From: Ignavibacteria bacterium UBA7675
GTDB taxonomy: Bacteria > Bacteroidota > Ignavibacteria > Kapaibacteriales > UB7675
Assembly (NCBI GenBank): GCA_002483085.1
Contig: DLHF01000052.1
Coordinates: 123,030-187,029, forward strand
DNA: 64,000 nucleotides
Reading direction: 5' to 3'
This document shows positions 55,978 through 64,000 of this stretch, piece by piece. The translations under genes were made by a program, and so were the position numbers. Each line of letters opens with the position of its first letter. Position 1 is the stretch's first letter. Under the pieces are notes generated by a model. That model did not search any database. It was not told the DNA's origin and saw only the letters and a program-made list of their open reading frames with translations.

Positions 55978-56865
55978 ATGATTCACTGTGCTATTGAAAA
56001 ACCTGTGCTGTTCAGCTACGAGGAATGCCTGTGGTTTCTCGATAGAAATCTCGATGAATGCTTGTACCGCGTGGAGAATGGCGAGGTGGTGCGGGCTCTG
56101 TGCATCGGTGGAGAAACCGTGCTGTTTCGCATCAGTGATGGCGGTGATGTTCTGCGCTTGGCCATAAGCGATGGCGGCGATAAGCACATGCCTGCCGTGG
56201 AAGCATTTGTGCGTGCGTGGATCGACTTCGACACGCCTCTTGAGCGGTTCTACGAGCAATTGCGCGAGGTGCCCGCGCTTAGCTATATGCCCGAGCAGTA
56301 TGGTGGCCTGAGGCTTATTGGCATTCCCGATTTGTTTGAATGCCTGTGCTGGTGCGTGATCGGCCAGCAGATTAATCTCTCGTTTGCCTATACATTGAAG
56401 CGCCGATTCGTGGAGAATTTTGGCGGCGTTGTTGAAAAAGGTGGGCATGTGCTCCGCACGTTTCCCACGTGCAGTACTGTAGCAGAGCTCCATGTAGAAC
56501 AACTACGCGCACTGCAATTTTCCGGCGGCAAGGCGCGCTATCTCACGCAGATTGCGCGGGCGTTTTGCAATGGCGATATCTCGCGCAAGCACGTCGAGCC
56601 GCTACCGCGTGATGAGCGGTTGCGAATGCTCATGCGCTTGCCCGGTGTGGGGCCGTGGACAGCAAATTATGTGTTGATGAAATCTTTTCGCGACCCCGAC
56701 GCGGTGGCTGTGGGCGATGCTGGCCTGCTCAACGCACTGCTGCGGCACGGGCTTATTACACACAAGGGCGAAAGCAGCCGCATAGATGAGTTGTTTGCAC
56801 AGTTCGCGGGCTATCGCGCTTATCTCGTGCTGTACTTGTGGCGGTCGCTGAGCGCGCGCGCTTGA
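55978..56865 (+). CDS. AlkA-like DNA-3-methyladenine glycosylase
   Basis: About 295 residues. It removes alkylated bases in base excision repair. The helix-hairpin-helix motif LMRLPGVGPWTANYVLMKSF is followed by DPDAVAVGDAGLLNA, containing the catalytic Asp of the HhH-GPD family. The N-terminal 120 residues form the AlkA_N-type beta domain, ending with the IPDLFECLCWCVIGQQI region. The ATG at 55978 with AGGA eight bases upstream is preferred over the longer frame from 55918. Typically inducible by alkylation in other bacteria, but no Ada-type gene is nearby. Confidence 0.93.
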   Translation: MIHCAIEKPVLFSYEECLWFLDRNLDECLYRVENGEVVRALCIGGETVLFRISDGGDVLRLAISDGGDKHMPAVEAFVRAWIDFDTPLERFYEQLREVPALSYMPEQYGGLRLIGIPDLFECLCWCVIGQQINLSFAYTLKRRFVENFGGVVEKGGHVLRTFPTCSTVAELHVEQLRALQFSGGKARYLTQIARAFCNGDISRKHVEPLPRDERLRMLMRLPGVGPWTANYVLMKSFRDPDAVAVGDAGLLNALLRHGLITHKGESSRIDELFAQFAGYRAYLVLYLWRSLSARA

Positions 56866-56967
56866 ATAAAAATGAACTCGCCATGCAACAAGATTTGCTG
56901 AAATAAACAAGCCGTAGTAAGTTCTGCCTGCACTCTATCTATCGCCATTTATCATCGAGGAGAAGCA

Positions 56968-57465
56968 ATGAAATGCCTACAGTCTTTGTTGCTGATACTG
57001 GCTGTCGGTGCCGTGTCAGGCTTTGTCATACGCCCGCACATCTGGAACATTGTCGACGAAATTGCTGAAGAAGGTGAGCTGCACAGCTCCTGTGTAGGGC
57101 GCGGCTGCATGGTCAGCGATCAGTGGAAGCGATATGAGCAATTGAGAACAGAAGCCACAGCAGAAGAACTTGTAGACCTCAGCGATTACACAAATGGGGT
57201 TGTCCGCTGCTATGCTTTTATGGCTCTGGCAGAGCGCAGGCATCCAGAAGTGTATTCGATTCTTCTACAGCACCTTGCAGACTGCGACACCATCTACACA
57301 CAATCGGGATGTATTGGTTCGGCAATTGCTGTCCGGGATTTTTTTATTGAGACAGTAACTCGCGGCGGATTTATCGCTTATAATAAGCGCGCTTACAGAC
57401 TTTCTTCGGCGCAGAAAAAAGAAGTCGACAGTTTGCTGGTGTTGCCTATTGTGCCGAGCCGGTAG
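56968..57465 (+). CDS. Small exported protein of unknown function
   Basis: A 165-residue protein with an N-terminal signal or anchor (CLQSLLLILAVGAVSGFVI). The rest resembles one HEAT-like helical pair (TAEELVDLSDYTNGVVRCYA, FMALAERRHPEVYSILLQHL). Several Cys residues (SSCVGRGCM, GCIG) fit an exported protein with disulfides. The ribosome binding site GAGGAGAAGCA is strong. Similar small proteins exist in other Bacteroidota with no known role. Confidence 0.8.
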   Translation: MKCLQSLLLILAVGAVSGFVIRPHIWNIVDEIAEEGELHSSCVGRGCMVSDQWKRYEQLRTEATAEELVDLSDYTNGVVRCYAFMALAERRHPEVYSILLQHLADCDTIYTQSGCIGSAIAVRDFFIETVTRGGFIAYNKRAYRLSSAQKKEVDSLLVLPIVPSR

Positions 57466-57495
57466 CGTATAATAGAAGTGCGATAAAGGTTGAAA

Positions 57496-57556
57496 GGCCA
57501 CGCGGCGGCTGTGCAGCGCGGTGCAAAGGCCGAAGGTACGAGCAGAGACCGAAGCG
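57496..57556 (+). repeat. Intergenic repeat R1, copy 10
   Basis: It reads ggccacgcggcggctgtgca, gcgcggtgcaaaggccgaag, then gagcagagaccgaagcg with one small shift. It lies between convergent genes. Confidence 0.75.
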
Positions 57557-57692
57557 CACACAGCCATTGCTTGATACAGGCGGTGAGGTATGGCTGTACT
57601 GTTATGGGTACAGATGCAGTGAAGATACCGACCGATACTGGATACAAAAGCCAATCGGGATTTGTCTGATACGTACTGTGTAGCTATTGAAG

Positions 57693-58454
57693 CTACAACT
57701 CCTGATCCCTGAATGCCTGGCTGTCGCTATCGGGCTGTTCAAGCATCGAAATTGTTTCCTGTAGCTCGCGGTCGATATCGATCATCTCAATATCACCTAC
57801 GTATGAAATAGTGCGATCTTTCAGCGACTTCACGCGCTGCAATGCTGCAACAACGCGCACAATTTTACGCGTTTGTTGTTCTACAACCGAGAGGAAGTAC
57901 GGCCAGTTCTCTTCTTCATCGGGGTCGGGGAGCTTATTGGCTTCGCACATCAGCAGGATAGATGTCGCAGCATTATTGATATGGTGTGCAACGGTTGTTG
58001 TAAGGTTATCTAGCACTTGTTGCTGCGAGAGAATCCGCTCGCGCTCCAGCAGTTGTTTTTGCAATGTACGCAGCCTTAGCAGTGTGTGCAGGCGAATTGT
58101 AAGTTCGGTAGGGTCAATGGGTTTTGTTAGGTATTCAATTGCACCTGCGTGGATAGCATCGATAAGCGATACTTTATCATGCCGTCCGGAGATCACAATA
58201 ATTGGAGTGTCGTCGTCGGGATACGTATTGCGAAGCTGTTTTAGTGTGTCGATACCTCCCATGTCGGCCATCATGAGGTCGAGCAACAGAACGTCGAATT
58301 TACCCGATTCAAAGAGCGCAAGAGCATCAGCCCCGCTACCAGCTTCGGTTGTTTCAAAACCTTCTAATTGTAAATAGGAAATAACCGCTTTGCGATAAAA
58401 AGCGTCGTCATCGACGACCATGATACACGGCTTTGTGCTTGTTGCGTTTTCCAT
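57693..58454 (-). CDS. Response regulator with a HisKA-like helical output and no ATPase domain
   Basis: About 253 residues. The receiver (about 8-125) has CIMVVDDDAF, the phospho-acceptor Asp in VLLLDLMMAD, the Ser in IIVISGRHD and EYLTKPID. After a coiled-coil linker (LRTLQKQLLERERILSQQQ) comes VAHHINNAATSILLMCEA, which looks like the H-box dimerisation helix of histidine kinases, with the His kept. No HATPase domain follows; the protein ends about 85 residues later. The ATG at 58454 starts cleanly before the receiver. It may be a phosphotransfer or dimerisation relay. Cognate kinase not in the window. Confidence 0.85.
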   Translation of the reverse strand: MENATSTKPCIMVVDDDAFYRKAVISYLQLEGFETTEAGSGADALALFESGKFDVLLLDLMMADMGGIDTLKQLRNTYPDDDTPIIVISGRHDKVSLIDAIHAGAIEYLTKPIDPTELTIRLHTLLRLRTLQKQLLERERILSQQQVLDNLTTTVAHHINNAATSILLMCEANKLPDPDEEENWPYFLSVVEQQTRKIVRVVAALQRVKSLKDRTISYVGDIEMIDIDRELQETISMLEQPDSDSQAFRDQEL

Positions 58455-58676
58455 AGATACCCGAATAAACAATCGACCAAAATGGAGAAAAAGTGCGACG
58501 CGTGCAACAGCGAAATACGGGGTATTGTATTGCGTCCGGAAACGCCACCCATTAGCTACTATTCTGTAACTTTCCACCCCGCTTTTCTGTCCGTGTTGCG
58601 TAGCCGGTTTGTTCAGAACTTTATTGCTGTGCCCTTTGTTTCCTGATTTGGGCCCATGTATTAGAAGGATAAAATC

Positions 58677-61600
58677 ATGCCAGAATTATGCGCCCGTATG
58701 TACCTGTGTATTTGTGTCGTATTTGCCGCAGTGCTCTGTGTTCCTCATGCTATAGCCAGTCTTTCGCTGGCTGGTGAGCAGGCCGTGCCGGAGGTCGATA
58801 TTCATGGTTATCCTTCGTTCTCTGTCCGGATCAAGGCGGAGAGCAACGGGGCTCCATTCCTTCTAACACCCGAGAACACTGTGATCGTAGAAGACAACCG
58901 CGCTACAGTTCCTCTATCGGTAGGAGCGCCTGATGGCGCTGGCCTGCAAACGATTGTGTGGCGTACTGTGCGTGTATTTCCACAGCCCCGTGTGCTTGTC
59001 TACGATGGGGCGGTCAAAGCTGAAATCCGCTGCGCCCTCAACCATACATCGGTGCCCTATCGGGGTATTATTGGTTTATACGACGAATACTCGTCGCGTA
59101 TCAGCGAGGTAAATTTTGGCGAAGTAGCTGTGGGGCAGGTGGGCATCCGGCGCGTGCTCCTGCGGGCAATCAAGGGCAATGCCGGGCCTGACAACACGGA
59201 ATTACCTGTTCGCATCGACTCAATTACTATGTCGTCGCCTGCGTTCAGCTTTGTATGGCAGGGCGGTCTGCTTCCCTCGACCACGCCACCTACTCTGATT
59301 CATCCTGCGTTGTCCTATGCTCTTGATCTCGTTTTTCAGCCAACTGCTCCCGGCTATGATCGCTGTGTAATGACCGTTCATTTCGAAGGTGATTTTCGCG
59401 TGCAGTTTGTGCTCACTGGGAATATGTTCCCTGTGGAGACGCGCAGCATGCTGCAACTACTTGCGCCAAATGGCGGCGAAGTGTTTTCGCCGTGCCAAGA
59501 AGTCGATGTGCGCTGGCGGGGTGCTAATCCCCTCGTGGAAACATTTATCGACTATAGTGTGGACGATGGCAATACGTGGAAACCGGCTGGTTCTGTTTTC
59601 GATACAGTGTTCCACTGGCGTGTGCCGGAAGCACTATCCAACACTGTGCGCGTGCGTGTGCGCCAGGAACTCGACCGCTCCGATGAACTACTGCCTGTGG
59701 GTGAGGATTGCGGTATATATTCTACGGCATTCTCTGCGGATGGAAAAACAATCGCCGGTACTCACGACAACTCTGTGGTAATTGGCTGGGATACACAATC
59801 GCTTGGCCAAGTGTTTCGCAGCAGGCTGCGCCTTGTAAGCGAACGTTATGATACCGTTATCCTCATAGGGAAGAGTGGTCCTTTTAGCTATCCGTACCGC
59901 AAAGATATGATTGTATCTACTGGCATGGGATTCGGAGCCTCTGGCATGGTGGCAGTGTGTTTTCGCAATATCCGGCCCGTTATTTCCAGTACAAGTGTGG
60001 AGTACGTATCAGAAGGCGAAGATACTCTGGCGCTTTTTCGGCCAGGTACTGAACAGCCGCTCTTTACCGTACCTTTGCAGGATACCGACACGCTGAAGCA
60101 ATTTGTAGTGGTGCCGGGCGGCAGCTATGGCGTGGCTGTGCCGGAAATGGGACGGCGCTTGGGGCTGTATTCCACCGATGATGGACACCTGATACAGACT
60201 GTCGACTTCGAGCGCCCTGTTGTTGCTTTGTCGATAAGCGGCGATGGCAACCGCGCTGTTGTTGCTTTTGCCACAGGCGAGGTACGAACATATGCACTAC
60301 CTGCTTTTACGCCCGAAACGGAAATAGATTGTTCGATGATTCCCATGATTGGTGCTATAGACATATCGGCTGATGGGATGCTGATTGCTGTGGCGTGTAG
60401 GATTGGTACAGCAGGGTTGTACGATGAGGTTCGCGGGGAAATCCACGTAATCGATATTGCTTCCCACCGGATTATCCGCACACACCGCAATGTAGCGAGC
60501 GATCCTGTAGGGCTGTTGCTGGGAGCTACAAATACATTTCTCATAGGTGGCTTCAAGGGAACGCCGCAAGTAGGGATGTGGAATATTCCCAAGGCATCAT
60601 TTGAGGGCAGTTTGAACGGTCATTCAACAATCCTGACAGATATGAAAGAATCGCCCGATGGCAGGTATATTGCAACGAGCTCACCTTCTCGGCTCGACAA
60701 CCTGAAAATACGGGCGTTTTCTTATCCCGAGTCCGATATGAGCGACACCTCATTCCGCATCGTGCCGCTGATAGTGTCTACTCTTCGGGTCGATGTTCCC
60801 GTGGCGATTATTGGCAGTGAAAGCGATACGGTAATTACCGCAGCGCTCTGTAATACCGGCGAAACTCCTGTGATATTCGACCGGGCCGAACTCGCGTATG
60901 GTACTGCCTTTTCCATTGAGGATTTTCCCGCAGGCGTCACGCTTTTGCCCGGTTCATGCCTGCGCATTGTTCTGCGCCTGCACGCCTCCGATACAGGTGC
61001 TGTTGCCGATACATTGCGGGCGTTTGCCTGTTCTTCGGTGTTCAGTGTTCCGCTCACTGCCGTTGTGCGCGACTACGCTCTTGCCATGCTACAACCTATG
61101 GTAGATATGGGAGTGATCTGCACGGGGGAAATTGTTGAGCGGGATATATGCCTTTTGCGGAACGACGATACGGTGGATGTCGTTATCGACAGGGCAATTG
61201 TCATACAGTCCGATGGGGCGTTGAGTATTACACCAGCGACTGAAGATGTGGTCTTGAAGCCGGGCGATTCCCTGTGCGTGCACGTGCGGTTTGCTCCGAA
61301 AAAGCCGGGAGCTCAGACTGCGGCAATCCGGGTTTCTTACGCAGGGCAGAACAAGATTCGCCACGAGATACGGCTGATAGGTTTAGGGGGAGGAGCCGAG
61401 ATCGCCTCTACGATGTCGCATCTGTGTTTTCTTCCCGAGCAGCCATTGCGCTCGCTGTTCATTGTCAACCATTCGGCTAATATTGTCACCCTCACTACCG
61501 CCGAGATGTCGCAGCCAGGCTACGAAATATTGACAGCTCTGCCCATAGAACTCGCTCCCGGCGATACTGCGATTCTCGCTATCCGGTGGGACGCCGTAGC

Positions 61601-62360
61601 ACAAGGGGACGTAGCGCTGGCCATAGGCGCCGAGCCATGCGGATCGGGAACTTCGGTAACGCTGGCGCCGTATCGCGGCGAAAGTACATTGTCGATACCA
61701 GTAGTAGAAGCCGACCCACGTGGCGACGCTGCGATTCCCTTGATTTTTGCTAATCGAGCAGAGTATCCTTACCTTGGCAAGCGCACACTGACCGCAGAAA
61801 TAGCTGTGCGTGCTGATATGTTTCTACCTCGCACCGTAAGCAGTAGCTATGGCGAGGCAACTATTATTCGCAATGAAATTGTCAATGGTATTCGGCTGAT
61901 AGCTGTGCGCGCAGAAGGAGATTTTGCCGATACTGGTACAGCTTTTACGCTTGTGGGGTCAGCCGGGCTCGCTGATGTCAGCCAAACACCGCTGAAGCTC
62001 ACCGACGGGGCACCGGGATGGAGCGCCGCTGTGCCTGTGGAGCGCGTAGACGGTGTATTGCAATTAATCCGTACATGTAGTGGCAGAGGGCTTGTGGCTG
62101 CCGATCCGGTTGTCATAGCTGTGTATCCCAATCCCGCTGTTGACTATGTGCAGCTCGAACTCGGTGCATTGCAGGACGGCGAGGTCATTGTTGATGTACA
62201 GGATATGTCGGGTCGCACTATAAAGCGTTGTGGATATCATGCACAACGTGGTCGATCTTTGCACGAAATGTCGTTGTATGGTATTGCGCCGGGGTGTTAC
62301 CGATTCGTAGTATCGGAGTCGGGGCGGGTTGAAGTGGTATCTCTTGTAGTTGTTCGGTAG
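58677..62360 (+). CDS. Giant T9SS-sorted protein with WD40-like propeller and anchor domains
   Basis: A 1227-residue secreted protein. It has a signal peptide (to about 28), a beta-rich N-terminal region with a choice-of-anchor-like segment (FGEVAVGQVGIRRVLL), and an Ig-like NGGE domain (LLAPNGGEVFSPCQEVDVRW, about 263-340). WD40-like propeller repeats (about 345-685) include STAFSADGKTIAGTHDNSVV and SISGDGNRAVVAFATGEVRT. Choice-of-anchor-D-like repeats follow (VTLLPGSCLRIVLRL, LKPGDSLCVHVRFAPKKPG). The T9SS sorting domain closes it (VYPNPAVDYVQLEL, then APGCYRFVV). The start has AGGA seven bases upstream. Likely a surface protein of unknown ligand. A propeller in T9SS cargo is moderately unusual. 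Confidence 0.87.
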   Translation: MPELCARMYLCICVVFAAVLCVPHAIASLSLAGEQAVPEVDIHGYPSFSVRIKAESNGAPFLLTPENTVIVEDNRATVPLSVGAPDGAGLQTIVWRTVRVFPQPRVLVYDGAVKAEIRCALNHTSVPYRGIIGLYDEYSSRISEVNFGEVAVGQVGIRRVLLRAIKGNAGPDNTELPVRIDSITMSSPAFSFVWQGGLLPSTTPPTLIHPALSYALDLVFQPTAPGYDRCVMTVHFEGDFRVQFVLTGNMFPVETRSMLQLLAPNGGEVFSPCQEVDVRWRGANPLVETFIDYSVDDGNTWKPAGSVFDTVFHWRVPEALSNTVRVRVRQELDRSDELLPVGEDCGIYSTAFSADGKTIAGTHDNSVVIGWDTQSLGQVFRSRLRLVSERYDTVILIGKSGPFSYPYRKDMIVSTGMGFGASGMVAVCFRNIRPVISSTSVEYVSEGEDTLALFRPGTEQPLFTVPLQDTDTLKQFVVVPGGSYGVAVPEMGRRLGLYSTDDGHLIQTVDFERPVVALSISGDGNRAVVAFATGEVRTYALPAFTPETEIDCSMIPMIGAIDISADGMLIAVACRIGTAGLYDEVRGEIHVIDIASHRIIRTHRNVASDPVGLLLGATNTFLIGGFKGTPQVGMWNIPKASFEGSLNGHSTILTDMKESPDGRYIATSSPSRLDNLKIRAFSYPESDMSDTSFRIVPLIVSTLRVDVPVAIIGSESDTVITAALCNTGETPVIFDRAELAYGTAFSIEDFPAGVTLLPGSCLRIVLRLHASDTGAVADTLRAFACSSVFSVPLTAVVRDYALAMLQPMVDMGVICTGEIVERDICLLRNDDTVDVVIDRAIVIQSDGALSITPATEDVVLKPGDSLCVHVRFAPKKPGAQTAAIRVSYAGQNKIRHEIRLIGLGGGAEIASTMSHLCFLPEQPLRSLFIVNHSANIVTLTTAEMSQPGYEILTALPIELAPGDTAILAIRWDAVAQGDVALAIGAEPCGSGTSVTLAPYRGESTLSIPVVEADPRGDAAIPLIFANRAEYPYLGKRTLTAEIAVRADMFLPRTVSSSYGEATIIRNEIVNGIRLIAVRAEGDFADTGTAFTLVGSAGLADVSQTPLKLTDGAPGWSAAVPVERVDGVLQLIRTCSGRGLVAADPVVIAVYPNPAVDYVQLELGALQDGEVIVDVQDMSGRTIKRCGYHAQRGRSLHEMSLYGIAPGCYRFVVSESGRVEVVSLVVVR

Positions 62361-62364
62361 CGAT

Positions 62365-62396
62365 AAAAAAAGCGCCGTACTTTGCAGTACGGCGCT
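62365..62396 (-). terminator. Terminator of the COX24-like gene
   Basis: A perfect 11-bp stem (arms agcgccgtact 62371-62381 and agtacggcgct 62386-62396) with a T run on the minus strand. It also separates this gene from the convergent T9SS gene. Confidence 0.93.
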
Positions 62397-62402
62397 ATCG
62401 GC

Positions 62403-62498
62403 TTACCTGTTCTTTTTCTTATGGCGATTCTTACGCAGGCGTTTTTTGCGCTTGTGCGTCGCCATTTTATGGCGTTTGCGTTTTTTTCCGCAAGGCAT
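62403..62498 (-). CDS. AURKAIP1/COX24-domain ribosomal small protein
   Basis: A 31-residue, highly basic protein with sequence beginning MPCGKKRKRHKMATHKRKKR and ending in a run of Lys, Arg and His. Bacteroidota encode this short protein, related to mitochondrial small-subunit protein mS38, and it binds the small ribosomal subunit. The start has GGAGA eight bases upstream, and a clear terminator follows the stop, so it looks like a real gene of its own. It is too short for most gene finders. Confidence 0.9.
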   Translation of the reverse strand: MPCGKKRKRHKMATHKRKKRLRKNRHKKKNR

Positions 62499-62528
62499 GA
62501 GCGTATCTCCGAAAGTGGAACGGGAATG

Positions 62529-63254
62529 TTAATTAGAAGCTGACAAATTATGAATCTGCTGAACGACCTGTAGAGCCTGCTGCCCAAGAGTAGTTGTTGA
62601 ATCGGCCTGTACGCATCGATTGAACCACTCTACGGCTCCTTGGCGGTCCTGCATCTGCACGGACATGACACCGAGGTTAAACAATGCGGCCTGATGTTTC
62701 GGCGCAAAGTCAAGAGCTCGTTTAGTCATTTGGACTGCTTCCTCGTGCTTTTCTATTCGGAACAGCGTATGCCCGTAGTCGACATAGGCGTCCGGGTTTG
62801 TCGAGTCGAAGCGGACAATATAGCGATTGTAAAAATCTGCCGCGCTTTCGTACTCGCCCATATCATACAACAAATTGGCAAAGCGCAATGTAAGGTCTGG
62901 GTTGTTGGGATTGGCCAGAATCGAGTCCTTCATTGCTTTTCTCGTCGCTTCCTGCTCGGGCGTTATCACTGGCTGTTGCGGCGCAGCTTGCTGCTGCTGT
63001 TGTGCCTGCGGGGGAGCTGGATCGGGAAGTACCATCCGCGTAATGCCAAATGATGTACCACCGATAACAAGGGCGGCAATTGCACCTACACCAAACAAAG
63101 TGGGCATCGAGAGCTGCTTCTTTCGGCTGTGAGCTTTATGCTCATCGGCCTGTTGCTTTGCACCGCAGTGCGGGCAGAACTGCGCCGCTTCGGGGAGCTC
63201 TGCACTGCATGCAACACAGGTTGTACGGGGAAGCCCGGCGGGCTGTTGCGTCAT
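62529..63254 (-). CDS. Zinc-ribbon TPR membrane protein
   Basis: A 241-residue protein. A zinc ribbon (CVACSAELPEAAQFCPHCG) lies near the N-terminus, then a membrane span (about 50-70, FGVGAIAALVIGGTSFG), a Gln/Pro-rich linker (QAQQQQQAAPQQP), then TPR repeats (about 118-235: GEYESAADFYNRYI, AYVDYGHTLFRIEKHEEAVQ, ALFNLGVMSVQMQDRQGAVE). The TPR part would lie outside the cytoplasm and the ribbon inside. It overlaps the HU gene by four bases (ATGA). Function unknown. Confidence 0.88.
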   Translation of the reverse strand: MTQQPAGLPRTTCVACSAELPEAAQFCPHCGAKQQADEHKAHSRKKQLSMPTLFGVGAIAALVIGGTSFGITRMVLPDPAPPQAQQQQQAAPQQPVITPEQEATRKAMKDSILANPNNPDLTLRFANLLYDMGEYESAADFYNRYIVRFDSTNPDAYVDYGHTLFRIEKHEEAVQMTKRALDFAPKHQAALFNLGVMSVQMQDRQGAVEWFNRCVQADSTTTLGQQALQVVQQIHNLSASN

Positions 63255-63556
63255 TCAATCCTCGTTCCGGTTGCTTTAACATGCGAGTCGACAAGCTCTC
63301 GCAGTTCGCGCGAAACCTTGAAAATTGGCACGTAGTGCTCGTCTAGCGGCACGGATTCTCCTGTTCGCGGGTTGCGGGCAAGGCGCGGTTTGCGTTTCTT
63401 TACCCTGAATGTTCCGAAGCCGCGAATTTCAATATGCCTACCTTCGATAAGAGCCTCGCTTACTGTTTTGAGGAACCCATCGACAACTACTTCCGTCTCC
63501 ACTTTCGTCAAACCTGTTGCTGACGCAATCTTATCGACAATATCGGCTTTGGTCAC
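63251..63556 (-). CDS. HU-family DNA-binding protein
   Basis: A 101-residue nucleoid protein. Motifs are KADIVDKIASATGLTK, the beta-arm entry IEIRGFGTFRVKKRKPRLAR, NPRTGE and VPIFKVSRELRELVDS. Start is GTG at 63556 with AGGA seven bases upstream. Upstream on the minus strand, tacttttg (63604-63611) matches the TAnnTTTG minus-7 box of Bacteroidota promoters, so a promoter there is plausible. The next gene overlaps its stop by four bases. Confidence 0.97.
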   Translation of the reverse strand: MTKADIVDKIASATGLTKVETEVVVDGFLKTVSEALIEGRHIEIRGFGTFRVKKRKPRLARNPRTGESVPLDEHYVPIFKVSRELRELVDSHVKATGTRIE

Positions 63557-64000
63557 GAGATCGTTCCTGGCTAAAACTTACGCATAAAGGTTTTTTCACA
63601 AACACCAAAAGTACGAAGAAAACGGGAAAATTGAGAAAACTTTTTTCGCAGGCCGGTTTTTCGCGTAATTTACGGACTGTTCTGCCTATGGAGTGGAATG
63701 CTGTGCGAAGCTGTACTGCCAGCAGTGCATTTACGGGTGATAGAGTGCGTTGGTTCGCGGCCTGTATCTTTGCACCGCGTGCTACCTCTGTGCGCCATGA
63801 GCATACAATGTAAAGAAAGTAGGAATAGCATGCAATGCGGACAAACGCGGGGCAATTATGCGAAGCTGTCAGCTTCAAGTGCAGGGGCTCTCGACAGCAG
63901 TGTGGCGGATATGTAATAGATCGATAGGCATGCTGCGATAATTGGCGGATAGCGGTTGGGCAACCCGCAGCCGGACGTGCGATTTCTATGATAAAGTCAA
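63557..64000. other. Window end, gene-free region upstream of HU
   Basis: About 444 bases with no supported gene. A possible minus-7 promoter element for HU lies at 63604-63611 (minus). A weak stretch near 63750-63800 slightly resembles R1 on the minus strand, too weak to call. Confidence 0.4.

Noticed and set aside
63750..63800. Eleventh R1 copy on the minus strand
   Set aside because: Only a fragment (gcacgcggtgcaaag) matches; too little to call.
63698..63916. Short plus-strand frame at the window end
   Set aside because: No start signal or protein resemblance; composition unlike neighbouring genes.

Overview
The window looks like chromosome from a free-living Gram-negative member of the Fibrobacteres-Chlorobi-Bacteroidota group, probably near Chlorobi, Ignavibacteria or Kapabacteria (inference from gene content only). 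The main clues are five large secreted proteins ending in type IX secretion (T9SS) sorting domains, OmpA-type outer-membrane proteins, LytTR signalling, and a 31-residue basic AURKAIP1/COX24-type ribosomal protein. No tRNA, rRNA, CRISPR array, prophage or transposase was recognised.

Layout. 1-1058 holds the tail of a LytS-like kinase and its LytTR regulator. 1348-14048 holds a cysteine-rich T9SS protein, metH, a short-chain dehydrogenase, purD and a large T9SS/IgGFc-binding-like protein. 14609-24773 holds a GH130/GT4 carbohydrate pair, a nucleotide-sugar epimerase, an O-antigen-ligase-like protein with TPRs, a two-gene unit of unknown function, an AraC regulator and a RibD/DHFR-like reductase. 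25028-33311 holds a T9SS-tagged intradiol dioxygenase, a second IgGFc-like T9SS protein coupled to an OmpA protein, and a RimB-like/RimK pair. 33378-40104 (minus strand) holds two paralogous unknown proteins, an HExxH protein, a PD40-OmpA protein and a TrkA/TrkH potassium system. 40693-50335 holds lipoproteins, a HAD phosphatase, an AraC regulator, a membrane protein, a macrodomain protein, gcvT, SemiSWEET, a GDPD, fmt and a MiaE-like hydroxylase. 50336-52299 is an AT-richer island with an HTH-bearing cytosine methyltransferase and the broken remnant of what looks like its restriction enzyme. 52300-64000 holds TauE, leuS, an AlkA-like glycosylase, a response regulator, a T9SS protein with WD40-like repeats, the COX24-like protein, a zinc-ribbon/TPR protein and HU.

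The most unusual feature is a family of about 60-70 bp intergenic repeats (here R1, ten copies) and a second hairpin-forming family (R2, three copies). They occupy most of the longer gaps, in both orientations, and never lie inside a confidently called gene. R2 keeps its stem while its loop varies, which suggests selection on structure. Several strong intrinsic terminators are also visible.

Functionally the window mixes housekeeping genes (metH, purD, gcvT, fmt, leuS, HU) with a large cell-surface investment: T9SS cargo, OmpA anchors, polysaccharide enzymes and lipoproteins.
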